A DNA stretch of 64,000 nt from Tulasnella sp. 424. Taxonomy: Eukaryota; Basidiomycota; Agaricomycetes; Cantharellales; Tulasnellaceae. How positions within the stretch are numbered: position 1 is the stretch's first letter; each line of letters begins with the position of its first letter. Of this stretch, positions 1 to 13,285 are shown one piece after another. A program made the translations under genes and the position numbers. The stretch is from NCBI GenBank assembly GCA_019633425.1, contig WSUB01000008.1, positions 1 through 64,000 on the forward strand. The letters run 5' to 3'. The notes under the pieces were generated by a model. It worked only from the letters and a program-made list of their open reading frames with translations, had not been told where the DNA came from and made no database searches.

Positions 1-1460
1 GCCGCCCACGTCGATGTCGGCGCGGTCCTCTTTTTTTGTTCTCTTGTACATGTAGTAGCGTCATACAATTTCAATTCCAACCAAAAAAGTTCAAACGGTT
101 TCCTTGTGCTGTGTGAAATCCCTGACGAGTGACGTCGTTACGGTCTCGGTGCATGAACGACCGAGAATATGTACTGCGAGGTGGAGCTTGTCCTTGGTAA
201 ACTCGGTAGTCTAACCTCTTATTGTGGCTGAAATGTCTCCGACGACGGGCCCGTGTTGCTTCATCCCTGGGTGGAGTGGAAAGGTACCAGGAAAGGGAAC
301 TGGGTCCGGAGAAGTACTTCGCGTTTCGACAAACATCGACGTAGGAGCTGAAGCGAAGAACGCGGTGGCGCGGGAGATGAATCTAAAGGCCCCTCGCTTG
401 GCGCAAACTGTCATTCAAAACACCCTGTGAGTATGGCCTTTGACAGTTGCCGTTTTAAGTAAGTGAAGGTTAGGGGCGTCGAGAAGTCCCCGTTCCTTCC
501 TTTCTAGCCATGACGTCAATATTCCCGTCCCCGGAAGCAACCGCTACACCGTTGAACTGAGGCTAGTGCTCAAAATGATAATCGATGCAACAGCAGCCTG
601 CTGTGCCGTAGTATACATGCCTTCCGGTCCGATAAGGCGAAAAAACACAGAGAAAAAACCTGCTTAGCGTCCTTTTTTTGTCTCCTTTTTGGTAAGATCA
701 ACCCCGCGGCATCCCGCAGGCTTGTCTTTATCGAACGTGGACAAAAGTCAGAGATGAAAAGGTTAACTTTACCACCATCACTACGTCTTGAGGAGGCTTA
801 TGCTGTGCGATAAGTGTCATTTTCTTATTCTTCTAACAGAAAGAACTATACGTCGTCGTCGTCGTGTTGGCGATTCATGGAAAGACGTGGCGGGATCGAG
901 TCTCCGGCTTAGGGTATGCAGGGAGGAAAAAGCTGAGTCCCGGGTATCCTACGGTTGGTGATGAGCCGAGTGTTAGTCAGCAGTTGATAAGGAGGGATGC
1001 TTCTGCCACTGATAATCCGTGCTGTGGAGGCATCCGTAGCGTTGAGAGACACGCGAGGTTTGCGTGGTCGGAACACGACCGAGGGCCATGAGGGGAACAG
1101 ACGAGATAGGCTGTGATCGCTTCAGGCTAGATACCTGCATCATCGAAGCTATTAAGATAAGGCTGTGTACCGCTTTTGATATCGGAGCCCTGACGGACAA
1201 ATCCGATCAAGCGAGCCATGCGACTGTGGCTGAAATTCTCCGCTACGCTAGCTCGATATGGCGTACACCATGTCTCTCAGACTCAGAGTTCTGTAGGAAG
1301 CTTCTCCCAATGCCTTTTTTATCGATGCTGATCTAGACAGAGGCGGGTTGGAAATGGTGTGCACCCAAAGCAAGAGCTCACGACAACCTCATGAAGTAGT
1401 AACTAGTTGGAGCTACACGATACTGTCTACCAAGATACATGCATACATTCGTGTGGATTT
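1..1460. other. Intergenic stretch, no gene recognised
   Basis: I see no recognisable coding exon here. Short open frames exist (for example 224-430 plus, 1064-1336 plus) but none resembles a known family, and none joins to a neighbour through a plausible intron. Pyrimidine and T-rich tracts occur near 30-40 and 675-690. The stretch may hold the end of a gene lying to the left of the window. Confidence 0.4.
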
Positions 1461-3103
1461 TTACCAGTGGGAGGGTTCATAGAATTGGATCCCGTCAAAT
1501 ACAGGATCTTCGAAGAGAGTTTCGCCCATGTATACTCTCGGGATTCCGATTCTTTGCAGCTTTGCGGGCCCGTTTGGCAATCGAGCCATTATTTGGCGTT
1601 TTCGAATAAACTCGTAAACGGTACCTTTAAGGCTAACCCGGATATCCTCCTGGAATGTGTCGACCTCCTCATGGCCGCTCCTGGAGAAGAACTTCCACGT
1701 ATCCAATCGAACTTCAAGCTGCGTCAAACTCGGGCATCGAAATCGACCTTGATCGGTTGCTCTAAAATCCGGCTCCACTAACGTTGGTAAGAATCGCCCA
1801 GCATCAGTTATCCGGATAATGAGTTTCTTGACCGAGCGTAGGCAGCGGAAGAGGTCCCACATTGCCTCTCTTTCACACATAATGCAATTACAATGGATTC
1901 CGGTACTGTAAATATGCCCTGCATCGAGACATAGAGGATCCATAATACCGGCATCCTGCAGTGCCCGAATCAGATCTATGGCATCCGAGTTACTTAGGCG
2001 GCCGCTTGTAACCCGGTTGAACTTCCAGGTCCTCCCATACCTTTCGTCATCCAGTTCATCTGACCGACGATGGCCAATTCCGGGCCACGTGAACTCGATC
2101 CTGTTCCCCCCTTTGCCCGGTTCGACGTTAGGGTCAACTGTGACTGCCAATTCCCGCCAAATGCCGTGTGACAAGTCCGTCCGCCCCTGCGAACGGATTA
2201 TATTTCCAACGACCGAATCTGGACTGCCGAGATGGCTTGGGTGCACTCCGTCGACTATCAACGTCACAGAGCTCTTCAGCCAGAGGGAGTTAAGAAGCTG
2301 GAACTGGAAGGTTGGGGCAAGCCCAACTAACCGTGCTCTCTGCAAACCAGGGTGATTGACTCGCAATCGAGGGGAACCTTGAAACCCAGAATCGCTACAT
2401 CTGAGGCCTTCCAGAATAAGCTCCGTCAGATCAGGGTGCGAGCCTAACATCCCTAGAAGATCTGATACAAATGTACCGGGCACCGATGAATTGAACATTC
2501 TTATCGCCCTTAGCATCGGGAAAGGAGTAGGTCCAAACTGTAGGATGGTCGAGTAAGTGTTCAGGGAGCGGAGTCGGTGCGCCAAAGGATCCAAAAAGGA
2601 TGACAGTTCGCTTGGTGTCAGATCATCTTCTGTGCGGACGAAGCATTCTAGGGGACTGTCATTGTTGTGTTGCTGAACGTATTGAACGTTGCTCTTCCCT
2701 CGCCCCACCAAAGCGTACCGGGTGAATTCTGGCGTGCTATCGATTGCATCTCGCCACGCTCTGTGCACAGCCCTTAACCGCGCGCAGCGGATGATTTGCT
2801 TGACGGGAAGGTTTGCCCATGTCTTAAAATCGGACGTCCAGGGATCCTCCTCCTCAAAGGAACAGCGACGCATTCGGGAGAGCCCAATTCCGCCCGACCA
2901 AGGGCGATCCTCTTCTTCGACATCTACCATTAAAATCTCTATCAGGATTCCTCGAGGAATTCGAGAAATTGGCTGCTGTGAGTTAACGAATGTGTTGAGT
3001 CGGAAGCGGATGCGATGCGCCCAATCCAAGGTATCTCGGATGCTCGGCCCATCTCTATCCTGCGGGGACAGATGAAGAGCAGGATCGAGTTGATACCTAC
3101 AAG
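1461..3103 (-). CDS. F-box / leucine-rich protein (probable C-terminal half of a kinase fusion)
   Basis: A long open frame of over 520 residues. It opens with a short helical stretch and then an F-box-like segment (QQPISRIPRGILIEIL), the type that recruits Skp1 in SCF ubiquitin ligases. The remainder is rich in Leu/Pro/Trp with irregular leucine-rich spacing (for example LRAIRMFNSSVPGTF, LTELILEGLRCSDSG), as in the expanded F-box families of agaricomycetes. No ATG precedes the F-box in this frame. The frame stays open upstream to a splice acceptor near 3103, and splicing from the kinase exon ending near 3154 restores it. I therefore infer that it is the 3' part of the kinase gene. If it is separate, its start lies in an exon I could not find. 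F-box assignment good; substrate unknown. Confidence 0.6.
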
Positions 3104-3149
3104 AAACTTGTTAACGTTTGCCACGCAATGCGACCTTCGAGCCTTATCC

Positions 3150-4247
<1,098 letters not shown>

Positions 4248-5202
4248 TCAAGGTACTCGAGGGGAAGGTGTGGATCTTATGGTTGAGATGAGGCAGACGG
4301 GATCGATATGAACTGTTTGGCTGTGGGTTGTTTATCCACGTCCATGGTATTACCCTCGGAGTCGGAAGGTCTCCTGGAGTATAGTGGAGGTCCAGTGGAC
4401 GATACAGGAGTCTGGTGGATGGTGTATTTATAAGGATCCTACCAGCGCTGTACGACAAATTATAAACGATCCCTTCGGTAACATTGTAGAGAACACTTTC
4501 AGGTGAGAAAAGATCGGCATAGACTTCGCTTCCGATTGACACTGCGTTACCTTGTCCGCCGTCCGCAGCATTCCGAGATGAGGGGCGATTTGTGCCGCCT
4601 GGTCCTGCTTAGGAGGCTCGGAGGTCAGCTGAGGAATGTCAACCCCCGTCATACCTTTTTTGTGGCTCATGCCTGCATTTGAACAAGAAAGTACTAGCAC
4701 AATGAGAGTAAAAGTTAACCACGTTCGTCCAGCTCAGTGCCATACCAGCGCCTTTGCTTGGAAGCGGTGGTCGAGGTAGTTTACTAGTTAACAGAAGGTT
4801 CAGCTGGCTAGGGGCGCACGTACTTCCTGTACGGATTGTTCGGTAGCTAGTCCGGTACCAGAATGTACACGACAACGTGATGTAGTCGTGAATGAGAAGG
4901 TACTCTATTTGCCGGCCAATGCTGTGGAGCGTTCGATTGGGGTGGGGTTTTATGTCATTGGTAAAGGATGTCCCGGTCGATCGCAGCACCGCCCTGGTCG
5001 CTCGACAGTCGGTTAAACCTAAAAGGCGTTGGATAGCATCGCGGCGTCCTAATGCCGCAAATCAAATTGCAAACGCTCTGATTGGCAACACCAATGTGTA
5101 TAGTTTGCTCGCCGATATCGATGTTTGTTCGCGGGGCCTGCAAGAGCACCAAGAGTCCAATGGACAACCCCTCGGCTCGTTTGCGGACCCTCCAACCACA
5201 CC
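4248..5202. other. Intergenic, no gene supported
   Basis: The gap between the kinase start (minus) and the first paralogue (plus) is probably a two-sided promoter region. Open frames on the minus strand (for example 4428-4700) have no recognisable content. An upstream non-coding or short coding exon of the kinase gene could lie here. Confidence 0.35.
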
Positions 5203-6499
5203 ATGTCCGTTCACCAAGGAAGCCTGGTTAGACCCGCGAACATGCTGTCCTACGAAACATCTCTAAAAGTGCACACAAGCGTGAGTACTAGTCTCGATGA
5301 TCAGCATTTTGTCGCTTGTCTTTTAGGCTGATAAGATGCTGTATGCGTCCTTTTGACTGCATCCTAGCCTCACATATCTCGACATCTTCGACCTAGGCAT
5401 CCACCGTTTTGGATAGAGCGGAGATCGATCAGCAAAGTGTCCACACCACCGTATACGTTCTACGAAGATCCCGTTAGGGGGACGCTCATCCATGCCAGGA
5501 GCGGCCGCACTCAGGTCGCCCCCATGAACAGAGGGGAAGCTCGATCGCTGTACCCAGATAAATGCACAGGAATCTGGTTCCTCCCAACACTGGATCTGGC
5601 CCGACAGCTCCAAGCTGTGGAGATTGATATGCTCGCCGCGTTCGCTAGGGTCCAAGAAGTTGGCCAAACGCCCTCAATTGAAGATATCACTCTCGCTGGA
5701 TATCTGCGCCAGCTGTTCGACCACTTCCTTAACTTCCTTTTCGCAAAGCATAACCCTGCATCTTCCACGATAGCAAGTGGTGGACCTGGGTCCTTCGGAA
5801 ATCCCCTCCCACTACTGTCGGTGGAGGAGCCGCACATGAAAAACGCTTTGAACAACAAAGCAGCAGGCCAAAGCTATCGGATTGGCGCATGGACAGTAGA
5901 AGACAGTGGAGTTCAAGCGAGTCAAGGAGATGGACAAACGTTGCCGCCATCGGGCCGAAAACGATCTATAGGCTCCGACATACAACCTGTTGAACCCATG
6001 AATAGAGTGCCAGTGTCGGCCCAAGCAGTTCCGGCTTTCGCGAGTCATTTGTCCAGATCAAGCCCTCAGGAGACCGACCAGCCAGGTAGTGATCCAAAGA
6101 GTACGTTAATTTATTTTGAGGTCCAGAGAAGTGAACGAGCTAAATATATGTATGAAAGGGCGCCGAATGCAGGGACCTCAGCCCTTCCCCCACCCTGAAC
6201 CGTGGACAAAGCAGCCGCAGCAGGACAAAATCAACAACCACAGCCACTCGAGAATGAGTGATTTCGACCATGCTCCAGTAACAGGTGCGACAGTCGCAAG
6301 TGCCAGCATTGAACCGCCGGAGGTGATCATCATACTAGACAGCGACTCCGACTCGGAGTCAGATGTCGGCGACTGGGAAACGTATGTCTACATCGAAGGC
6401 AGGCCCGTGTGCTTGACCACAAGCATCGATGGCTCGGATGATCGGCACGACAACACATCTACCGTTAACGACGCCTTCCTTGCCGGACTCTTGTTCTGA
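5203..6499 (+). CDS. Uncharacterised SIM-bearing protein, tandem paralogue A
   Basis: I do not recognise the family. A short first exon (start 5203 or 5242) ends in SYETSLKVHTS before an intron near 5281. The main exon (about 5431-6100) carries YTFYEDPVRGTLIHAR, LAGYLRQLFDHFLNFLF and PHMKNALNNKAAGQSY. A Ser/Pro-rich linker follows, and the last exon has EVIIILDSDSDSESD followed by GDWETYVYIEGRPVCL before the stop at 6499. A hydrophobic beta-strand followed by an acidic Ser/Asp run is the classical SUMO-interacting motif. The neighbour at 6902-8160 shares the same order of blocks and the same first-exon boundary, so the two arose by tandem duplication. A nuclear, SUMO-linked role is inference only. 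Confidence 0.65.
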
Positions 6500-6901
6500 A
6501 GTCGCAACACGCGGGCGGGACCCCCACTATGTCACCTTACCTCTGCATTGGACTTGATAACGGTATCTTATTTAGAGCATTAAGATTGGATGTGATTTAT
6601 GACGTTGTTTGTTTATGGCTCCAAGATGAGGCGCGCGCGTTGCAAGATCTGAGGACTGGGAGGACCTAAGGTTCCAGAAAAGGTTCAGGGTTCGAAGGGA
6701 AGGAGAGATCCCAGAAAGGGCGTGTCAGATGAGAGGACACTTCAGCACCACATCCGGAACAAAGCTTCTATGTGGACTGGTGTAGGAGGTTTGTCCCTCA
6801 TTTCGGGTTCATGGTAAGAATCACGGACAAATGGCAACCCATCTTCAGGTCCACGTTCCCAGACGCCCTCCCAGCTGCTCCCTCCCTATTCCACCACCTC
6901 A
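6500..6901. other. Spacer between tandem paralogues
   Basis: The 400 bp between paralogue A and paralogue B contain the presumed terminator of A and promoter of B. No further gene is seen. The region is purine-rich around 6650-6730. Confidence 0.4.
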
Positions 6902-8160
6902 ATGCCACTCAAAGCTGCAGCATCGTACGAAGTATCGCTAAGAGCGCATAAAGATGTAAGATCGTTTGTGTCGATGACCGTTGCGTTCTCGCTCCAGAAT
7001 ACCGACTTCAATCATTCATATAGCCTGAAGTAGGGCGGCGTCTTCGGCCAGCTTATCCGCCCTTCTGGGTCGAGCCCAGAGAACTCAACAGACACTACAC
7101 ATTATCCTACATCTTCTATGACGATCCCCTCCGAGGTGCTCTCCTACACGCCAGAGAAACGAGAAGTCAAGCGTTTCCGATAAATCGAGATGACGCACCA
7201 GCTTTAGACCCGTCTCGATGCAAGGGCGTTTGGTATTTACCTGCGCCGGAATTGGCCCAACGTCTCAAAGGGGTGGAAGCAGATATGTTGGAAACGTTTC
7301 AAAGCATCAAGGTCGGCGATCTTCGAGGGAATGCCATGCCGCTTGCAGGATACCTCCGTCAGCTTTACGACCACTTCCTTTTCATCCTATCACGAGCATC
7401 GGGGCCAAGAGGCAGCCTAGGAACGTTCGAAACCCCAATACCTTTGAACTCCGTGGACGAACCGCATATGAAGAACGCGTTGAACAATAAGGCGAGGGGA
7501 CAAAGCTACAAAGTTGGCGCGTGGATGGTGGATAGTCCGGACGCGCCAGGCAGAGAGGAGGATCAAGGCAGCGATTCCATGCCCCAACGAAAACGAAAAC
7601 GAGCACGGGAGACGGATACGCAGAGCATAAAAACTTCGAGTCCATCCTTGGACGATAGGTCCACAGGAATTCTAGTCGCCCCCTCACAAGCGGACGATGA
7701 GCAGGAGGTGGCAAGAAAGCCGAAACGTAAGCATACACGGTCAGGGCGACATTGACGAAACTCACGAGTTCAGATTTATATGTAATCAGGATTACGACTT
7801 ATTACAAGTTCTTCCCCCAAACCTGACGAAAGTTCGAGGGTATCGTCTGGTTTGGCAGAACAGTCGGATGATCGGTCTACGGCCTCCACCGTAGACTCGG
7901 GTGGTGGGGATCAAGAGAGCTCTGATACGATAAACAACGGTAGCGACTTGGGGACCCCAATCGACGTGGATACTGGAGAGGGCGACGCAGTCATTGTCAG
8001 TGAGGAGGACAACTCGGACGTCGAACTTGGCAATTGGGAGGTCTTCCTATTTACCGACAATGGACCAATCCGATTGGTGGGGAGCGAGGATAGCAAGAGT
8101 GTCAAGCAGAAGCATGGGCAAATAAGATATGCCCCTATTCCCGAGGCTATTGCCCTTTGA
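6902..8160 (+). CDS. Uncharacterised SIM-bearing protein, tandem paralogue B
   Basis: Second copy of the family at 5203-6499. The start at 6902 gives MPLKAAASYEVSLRAHKD, which aligns with the first exon of A and is followed by a GTAAGA donor. The main exon aligns block by block: YIFYDDPLRGALLHAR, GVWYLPAPELAQRL, LAGYLRQLYDHFLFIL and PHMKNALNNKARGQSY. A basic segment (PQRKRKRARE) looks like a nuclear localisation signal. The last exon carries AVIVSEEDNSDVE, a SIM-like strand plus acidic run, then LGNWEVFLFTDNGPIRL, matching the C-terminal block of A. The two copies share clearly under 60% identity in the main exon by eye, so the duplication is not recent. Function unknown. Confidence 0.65.
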
Positions 8161-8399
8161 CGGGAAGCTGTCTGATGAACTTGGCGGGAGGCTGTCTTGG
8201 AACCAGATCTTTAAAACGCAAGCGAGTACTGAAACATTCGATACCAACTGTACATTAGTAGTGTAATAACTCATTCGGTTCTAGCTGTTGACATGGCCGG
8301 CTTCGTCTCAATCCAATCCTCAAAGAGTCCGGACTTCTGGAAAGGTCGATCGCATTCACCGCGCCGTGAGACCGCGCCTCACTAGCCAGCATTTCAACC

Positions 8400-9531
8400 A
8401 TGACCGACGTCACCTCAGAACACGCTTCTCCAAGCTTTACAGCTCAACCAGAAGTCGCCTCGGTGGCATCAGGCTTCACACTCCCTCCCAATGCGTTGCT
8501 GATTGGGTCGGCTGCTGTCGCCTTGCTGGGCGTCCTGAGTACGCCGAACCGCTTTTGCTGCCCAAAATGTTAACCAGCTGAAACTGTGGATTGCTCAGTA
8601 TTCACACTCCTTCAACGCCGTTCGGCCAAGCGCGGCTCTACAATATTACTAGTGGGACCGAGCGATGCTGGCAAAACAGCAATCTACAGCTCGGTACGTC
8701 GGTTACGTCCCCACTCGCAGCAACTGCCGCTGACCCCCCCGCCTACAGCTCCTGTACTCCACCGCCTTGCCATCACACACATCGATGCAAGCGAACTCTG
8801 GTGTATTGCAGCCCACACCTAATACGACCGCGAAATTAGTTGACGTACCAGGTCATCCACGTATCCGCGGCTCGTTCGCAGAGCACATGAAGGACGCCAA
8901 AGCGGTCGTCTTTGTGGTCGATGTGAACGGTATCGCGCGCAACGGAGCTCCTGTCGCAGAGTACGTCCCGCTTAACCAAGGTCTTGCTGTCGCAACCCAG
9001 CTCACCTGACTGTTTGACCTGTGCAGGCACTTGCACCAAGTTCTCCACGCGATTTCCTCTTTACCTCCTTCCCAAGCAACACCGCCCCTTCTCATCCACG
9101 CGCACAAGTCGGACCTCCTAGTCGTCCGCACCAACACACCTTCGTCCTCCGTCTCGACCAAGTCTCAGTCCAGACAGCTCGCGATCGACAGAACTCGGAC
9201 GATTCTCGAACGAGAGCTCGAAAAGCGACGAAAAGCCGGACAGACGGGCGTGAACGTCGAGGGACTGGGCGCGGTTGTGGGAGGTGGAAGTGGAGAGGAG
9301 GCTTGGGACGGCGTGAGCGGATTGGAATGCAGTGGGTCGAAGGATGGGAGTGCGGCGACGTTCAGGTTCGAGGACTGGGATGGTGGAGAGGTTTCCTTCT
9401 CTGCTGGTTGGGTTGACGTTGTCAGGGATGACGGGATTATCCAAGTGGAGAACGAGAAGCGCAAGTTGGATGCGGAGGGGGAGGAGGATGGTCTCGGGCA
9501 ACTGCGGGAATGGATTGCATCTTTGCCATGA
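8400..9531 (+). CDS. SRP102: Signal recognition particle receptor, beta subunit
   Basis: ER-membrane GTPase that anchors the SRP receptor alpha subunit for co-translational targeting. Four exons (8400-8538, 8599-8693, 8749-8960, 9027-9531) join in frame. The joined N-terminus has a single membrane segment (ALLIGSAAVALLGVLIFTLL) and then a basic stretch. The G-domain follows: P-loop GPSDAGKT, the G3 motif VDVPGHPRIR, and HAHKSD in place of NKxD. The C-terminal region contains an acidic, Gly-rich insert and ends in LREWIASLP. Order and length fit fungal SRPRB (about 300 residues). The start at 8400 is chosen because it gives a short cytosol/lumen tail before the membrane anchor. The gene converges on the MFS transporter with only 143 bp between stop codons. 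Confidence 0.9.
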
Positions 9532-9674
9532 GGTTAGCAACTCCCGCTGATTGCTCGACTTGATACCCTCAGCTAATGTAGCGCTGCGACCCAGTGTAAC
9601 AAGAGGTCCAATATTAGCATCTATTGTACTTTCTACCAGCGACACCAATACAAGGATAGCGCTACTAAGACCGT

Positions 9675-11849
9675 CTAGTCCGTTCTCCTTCTCGTGTTCA
9701 ACATGAAGACGAGCCACAAAACCATCATCAGGCCAAACAATCCAATGATCAAAGGCTGGAGCACCTGAACACCTTTCCTCTGTGAAGGAAGGGATAGTGA
9801 GAACCCATGCCTGATCGATCCGCCCCAACATCGACTTACCGTTGCAAGGAGACCAGTCAAGAATGGGAAAAGAGCTGACCCGACCTGAAATTGAAGACCT
9901 TATCAATTAAAACGACCTTGAAGTTCAACAACGCAAAGCATACCTGACCAACCGAAGCTACGAACCCGATTGAACCTGCCAGAATCCTAAAAGCAAGGTA
10001 CTAGTCTGTCCACTGGCTTCTTGATGCTTATGTCGCAAGACCTACCACTTCGGGAGTACTTCAGCTGCAACGTTCATCACAATAGGATATAGCGGTCCGA
10101 GAGCGAGGCCGACGATTGCAACGGCGACGGCGTTGGTGATCAAGTTAGGCACAAGCCAGACAATGAGTTCGAGTCTGGATGGGTGGGTCGAGTTAGATTT
10201 TACTGTTCAACGGTGGAAGTTAAGCCAAGCTCACCCAGCCGCTATAACGATGTAGACATAAATTGCTCGACGCTTTCCAAGCTGTTCAGTGCATCCTCGG
10301 TGTCAGGGCATCTTACACAAGGGCTGAAGAGGAAGATGACTCGTACCATGTCGTTAATGGGCCAGAGGATGAAGCGCCCGAGAGTAAGACCTTTCAAGGA
10401 GGAATCAGTACCGACCAAGAGTTCTTCAAACGTCGAACGTACCTCCGAAGAAACCGCTACTGACGTAACCTGCGCTAGGACCACCACCTCGAAGCTGTTC
10501 CAAGAACGTGACAATCCATCCACCAATCGTAACCTGTGGAGTGACAGTTAGTAAAGCGTGCATATTTACAATGACAAATGGGCAACGCAGACCTCGGCAC
10601 CGACGTAAACCATGGCAAAGGCAGCCAGGAGATGAACCTGCTTTCGTCGCAGGATCGCTCCGTATTTGGATCCTTGAACGAGTGGGGCTTCTTCCGCGTT
10701 TTCGTGAGGCGGCACAAGCTCTAGCAAAAAAAGGAATTTGTGAGTCTCGCCTTCCGCTAAAGCACATAGCATCGTAGGTGCGTACCTTCAACTCGCTTCA
10801 GCTTGAACACATAAAGCGATGATGCCAGGTTAATGAGTGCGAGCCCCAGTGATGTGAAGTAGAAGAATGACCAGTGTCCCGTTTGGCCAACTTGAGTCGC
10901 AACAAGTGGTGCTGCGCTGGCGCCGATTCCATAGAATCCGTGGAGAAGACCCATCGCGGAGGAGGCGTTACCGGGTAGAGATGATACGAAGACATTGCAT
11001 TGAGCGTTCTAAGCGTGAATGTGGGCTCAGTCAACGAGTAGAGCGAGATGTCGGGTATTTACCTGAAGCTGTTGACCGCATGGGTAAAGGTGAGCAAATC
11101 AAGATGACGCTAGAAGTAGCTAACTTACTGCCATGGTGAATCCGACCAGACAGTAGCTGGCGCACATAACTGGGAAAGGGAATGCCGGAGGAATGAATGC
11201 GTAGGCAAAAACCTGCAGAGCAGCGCCTGAAGAGAGGTAAGTAGACAGCCTGGCACTTGGTCCTTGGTTTTACTTACAAACACTGATGATCTAAGGGGTT
11301 AGGCGGCGTTTCAGTACATGATGAGGTGAAGGAATGATGGTCGCCACTCGCCTTGCCGAGACCGTAGCGGTCGGTAAGCGGTACGTTTACAACCGCACCT
11401 AGGGCGAATCCCTGAGGGGTTCATAATTAGCATACGCTTCGATGGGAATTGATGGCTACGCGACCCACAAACGCTGATGTAACGAAGAGCATTGAAACGA
11501 TTGTAAAGTTGATGTTATAATGCCTCTGAATGACTGGGAGTAGTGGACCAGCTGTGGCATCACTCCAGCCCTCAAGGAACATGATACCGTATGTGGCAAT
11601 ACGATACAAGAGGAGTCCCTTGGGGGACGATGAGCTGCTACCATTGACTGACGGCGCAGGAAGCTCGGTCGTCGGCGCCCGGTCTTGCGAAGTTGGCATT
11701 CGCCCGAGTTCAATGCCATCCGACGTTTCATGCAGCGTTCGATGAACGGTGCTGGTCTTGCTTTCACGGCCGAGCGAGACTGTGGGAGTAAGCACGCTCA
11801 ATGAACGTGACAGGTACTCAGCACTGATATTGGGACGCATGGTATTCAT
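9675..11849 (-). CDS. MFS transporter (BSC6/FHS-like)
   Basis: Membrane carrier of the major facilitator superfamily. The first exon encodes a long Ser/Thr-rich cytosolic N-terminus and then membrane segment 1 (LLLYRIATYGIMFLEGWSDA) and GPLLPVIQRHYNI. Later exons give MGLLHGFYGIGASAAPLVAT, a membrane pair around FFYFTSLGLALINLASSLYVF, the central loop (LVPPHENAEEAPLV), GGWIVTFLEQLRGG with SAGYVSSGFFGGT, and a last membrane helix (PLIIGLFGLMMVLWLVFML) ending TRRRTD. The pattern resembles fungal general-substrate MFS proteins annotated as BSC6 or fucose-permease-like; the substrate cannot be read from sequence. At least eight introns are needed. Divergent from mL43, convergent with SRP102. Confidence 0.8.
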
Positions 11850-12249
11850 TCTCTCTTTATTTTAAAAGAAGGAGGATGAAGGGCAGGGAGTTTTTATTTT
11901 TTTATTTTGATGATGGAGGAAAGGCGGGGAAGCGTCGAAAGGCAGATCAGAGACACCTCAGTGGAGACCTGTTTTTCGCGTGGGTAGACAGAATGAATGT
12001 TCCTGCTCATTAGCAATGTAGCCATGGCCGCAGCTTTTATACCATCGACATGGACGGTGGAGGTCATAGAAGGTCATGCAGCATGATAACAAAAAAGGGT
12101 TTGTCCGAATTTCCGACGATTAAGCGGGACACCTGCGGAACACCACTCAAACGTAAATCCAACCGAAATCTACGTTCCCAGGCTCATCCAAAGACTTTGA
12201 CCACATTGCTCATAACCTTCGCGAACCGACTGACCGACCGACCGATCCG
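11850..12249. promoter_or_regulatory. Divergent promoter region, MFS / mL43
   Basis: A 400-bp gap between two start codons on opposite strands. It contains an A/T-rich tract near 11890-11910 and a purine-rich stretch just upstream of the MFS gene. No defined operator is visible. Confidence 0.4.
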
Positions 12250-12748
12250 ATGGCAGCTATAGCACCTGTTACTCCTCCCATCCTACGAGCCGCTCTGCGG
12301 TCAAAAGGCGCAAACGGCCATGCAGCATTCGTTCCGCAAGTCCGAAAGCTGGTCTTCGAATATTGCGACGTCCGACATTCATCGGGTCCCTTGCGGAATT
12401 ATCTCCTCGACAACGCGGAGAAGCTGGCGGCGAAGAACCCCCATGTCGAGATCGTGGTGAAGCAGCGACCACAGCGGCAACCTATCGTACGCGGCTTCTA
12501 CAGTGAGTGATAGTCGCCCCAAACGCGGTTCGAATTAGAATTGACGCGTTCTTCTAGTGAACGATCGGACAAAAGTCATTGGCTTGAACAAGTACGATGA
12601 AGCAACGGTGAAGGAGAAGGTTCAACTTCTTTTGGACTCGTCTGGCGCAAAGATCAAGTCGTTGAAGCGGAGGACGGTCGAGAGTCGAACGGAGAGCCCA
12701 AGAGGAATCTGGAGCGGCCTCCATGTTCACGAGCCATTCAAGATATAA
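12250..12748 (+). CDS. MRPL51: Mitochondrial large-subunit ribosomal protein mL43
   Basis: Structural protein of the mitochondrial 54S ribosomal subunit with the thioredoxin-like L51/S25/CI-B8 fold. Two exons (12250-12502, 12558-12748) join in phase 1 through a 55-nt intron. Visible landmarks are the N-terminal HAAFVPQVRKLVFEYCDVRH, the SSGPLRNYLLDNAEKLAAKN block, and VEIVVKQRPQRQPIVRGFY, which is strongly conserved in the family. After the intron come VIGLNKYDEATVKEKVQLLL and a C-terminus rich in basic residues. The predicted protein is about 147 residues, the usual size for fungi. The start at 12250 is the first ATG and leaves a short hydrophobic N-terminus rather than a classical presequence. 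Confidence 0.92.
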
Positions 12749-13211
12749 CCGACATCGGATCCTTCCAGCATGCTTTCCGCATTTACCACTCTGTTCCATT
12801 AATTTTATTGTCGTTTTCTGGAATTTGGCGTTTGTCCACTCCCCAATTATCTTGAGATTCTCACGTTGCTTAGTCAGCAAGAGCCTTATAAGCGTCGATC
12901 GAGCGTGAAATTTTCTCCTTACAGTTCTAACTTCGCCTCAACTCTGCAGACATCCAACGAGCGTAGCACTTCAGTGCCGATGGATGATGGTTTGGAGCGA
13001 AGACTAAGTAGTGTTGTCTTTATAGAACCCATCCCTTCCACAGAGCACGGTTTTCATGTTCTCATCGAAGGGCTGTGGTGTCGGAGACTTCATACATATC
13101 GACATGTGCTATCTATGTACCTCTAACAGATACTATTTATGAGTGTGTTCGTTTGGGAGGGAAAACAAATTTAAGATCGTCTCCTCATCGCCTCAGCGCC
13201 CGCGAAAAATG
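12749..13211. other. Intergenic between mL43 and the tRNA-like array
   Basis: No gene recognised. It holds the 3' flank of mL43 (T-rich near 12800-12830) and the region downstream, in the minus sense, of the first tRNA-like copy. The run AAAAA at 13205-13209 reads as a T5 stretch in the minus sense, directly after that copy, which would suit RNA polymerase III termination. Confidence 0.4.
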
Positions 13212-13285
13212 CCGACCGGGACGACTCGAACGTCCAGTGTTCTGTCAAATACCGACAGGTGTGTTGCCCGTTACACCACAGCCGA
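13212..13285 (-). tRNA. tRNA-like element, copy 1
   Basis: Reads on the minus strand as a cloverleaf. The acceptor TCGGCTG pairs with CGGTCGG; here pair 7-66 is G-C, where the other copies have A-T, a compensatory change. The A box is TGGTGTAACGG, and the T arm is GGACG-TTCGAGT-CGTCC with all five pairs Watson-Crick. The anticodon stem CTGTC/GACAG is perfect, with loop GGTATTT. Position 33 is G instead of the invariant U, so a normal elongator role is doubtful. The stretch between D stem and T stem is two bases longer than in copies 2 and 5. A T5 run lies just downstream. Overall closest to a glutamate-type tRNA body. Confidence 0.5.

Noticed and set aside
224..430. 68-aa frame near the left edge
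   Set aside because: Overlapped by an equally long frame on the other strand, and neither shows a recognisable feature or splice partner.
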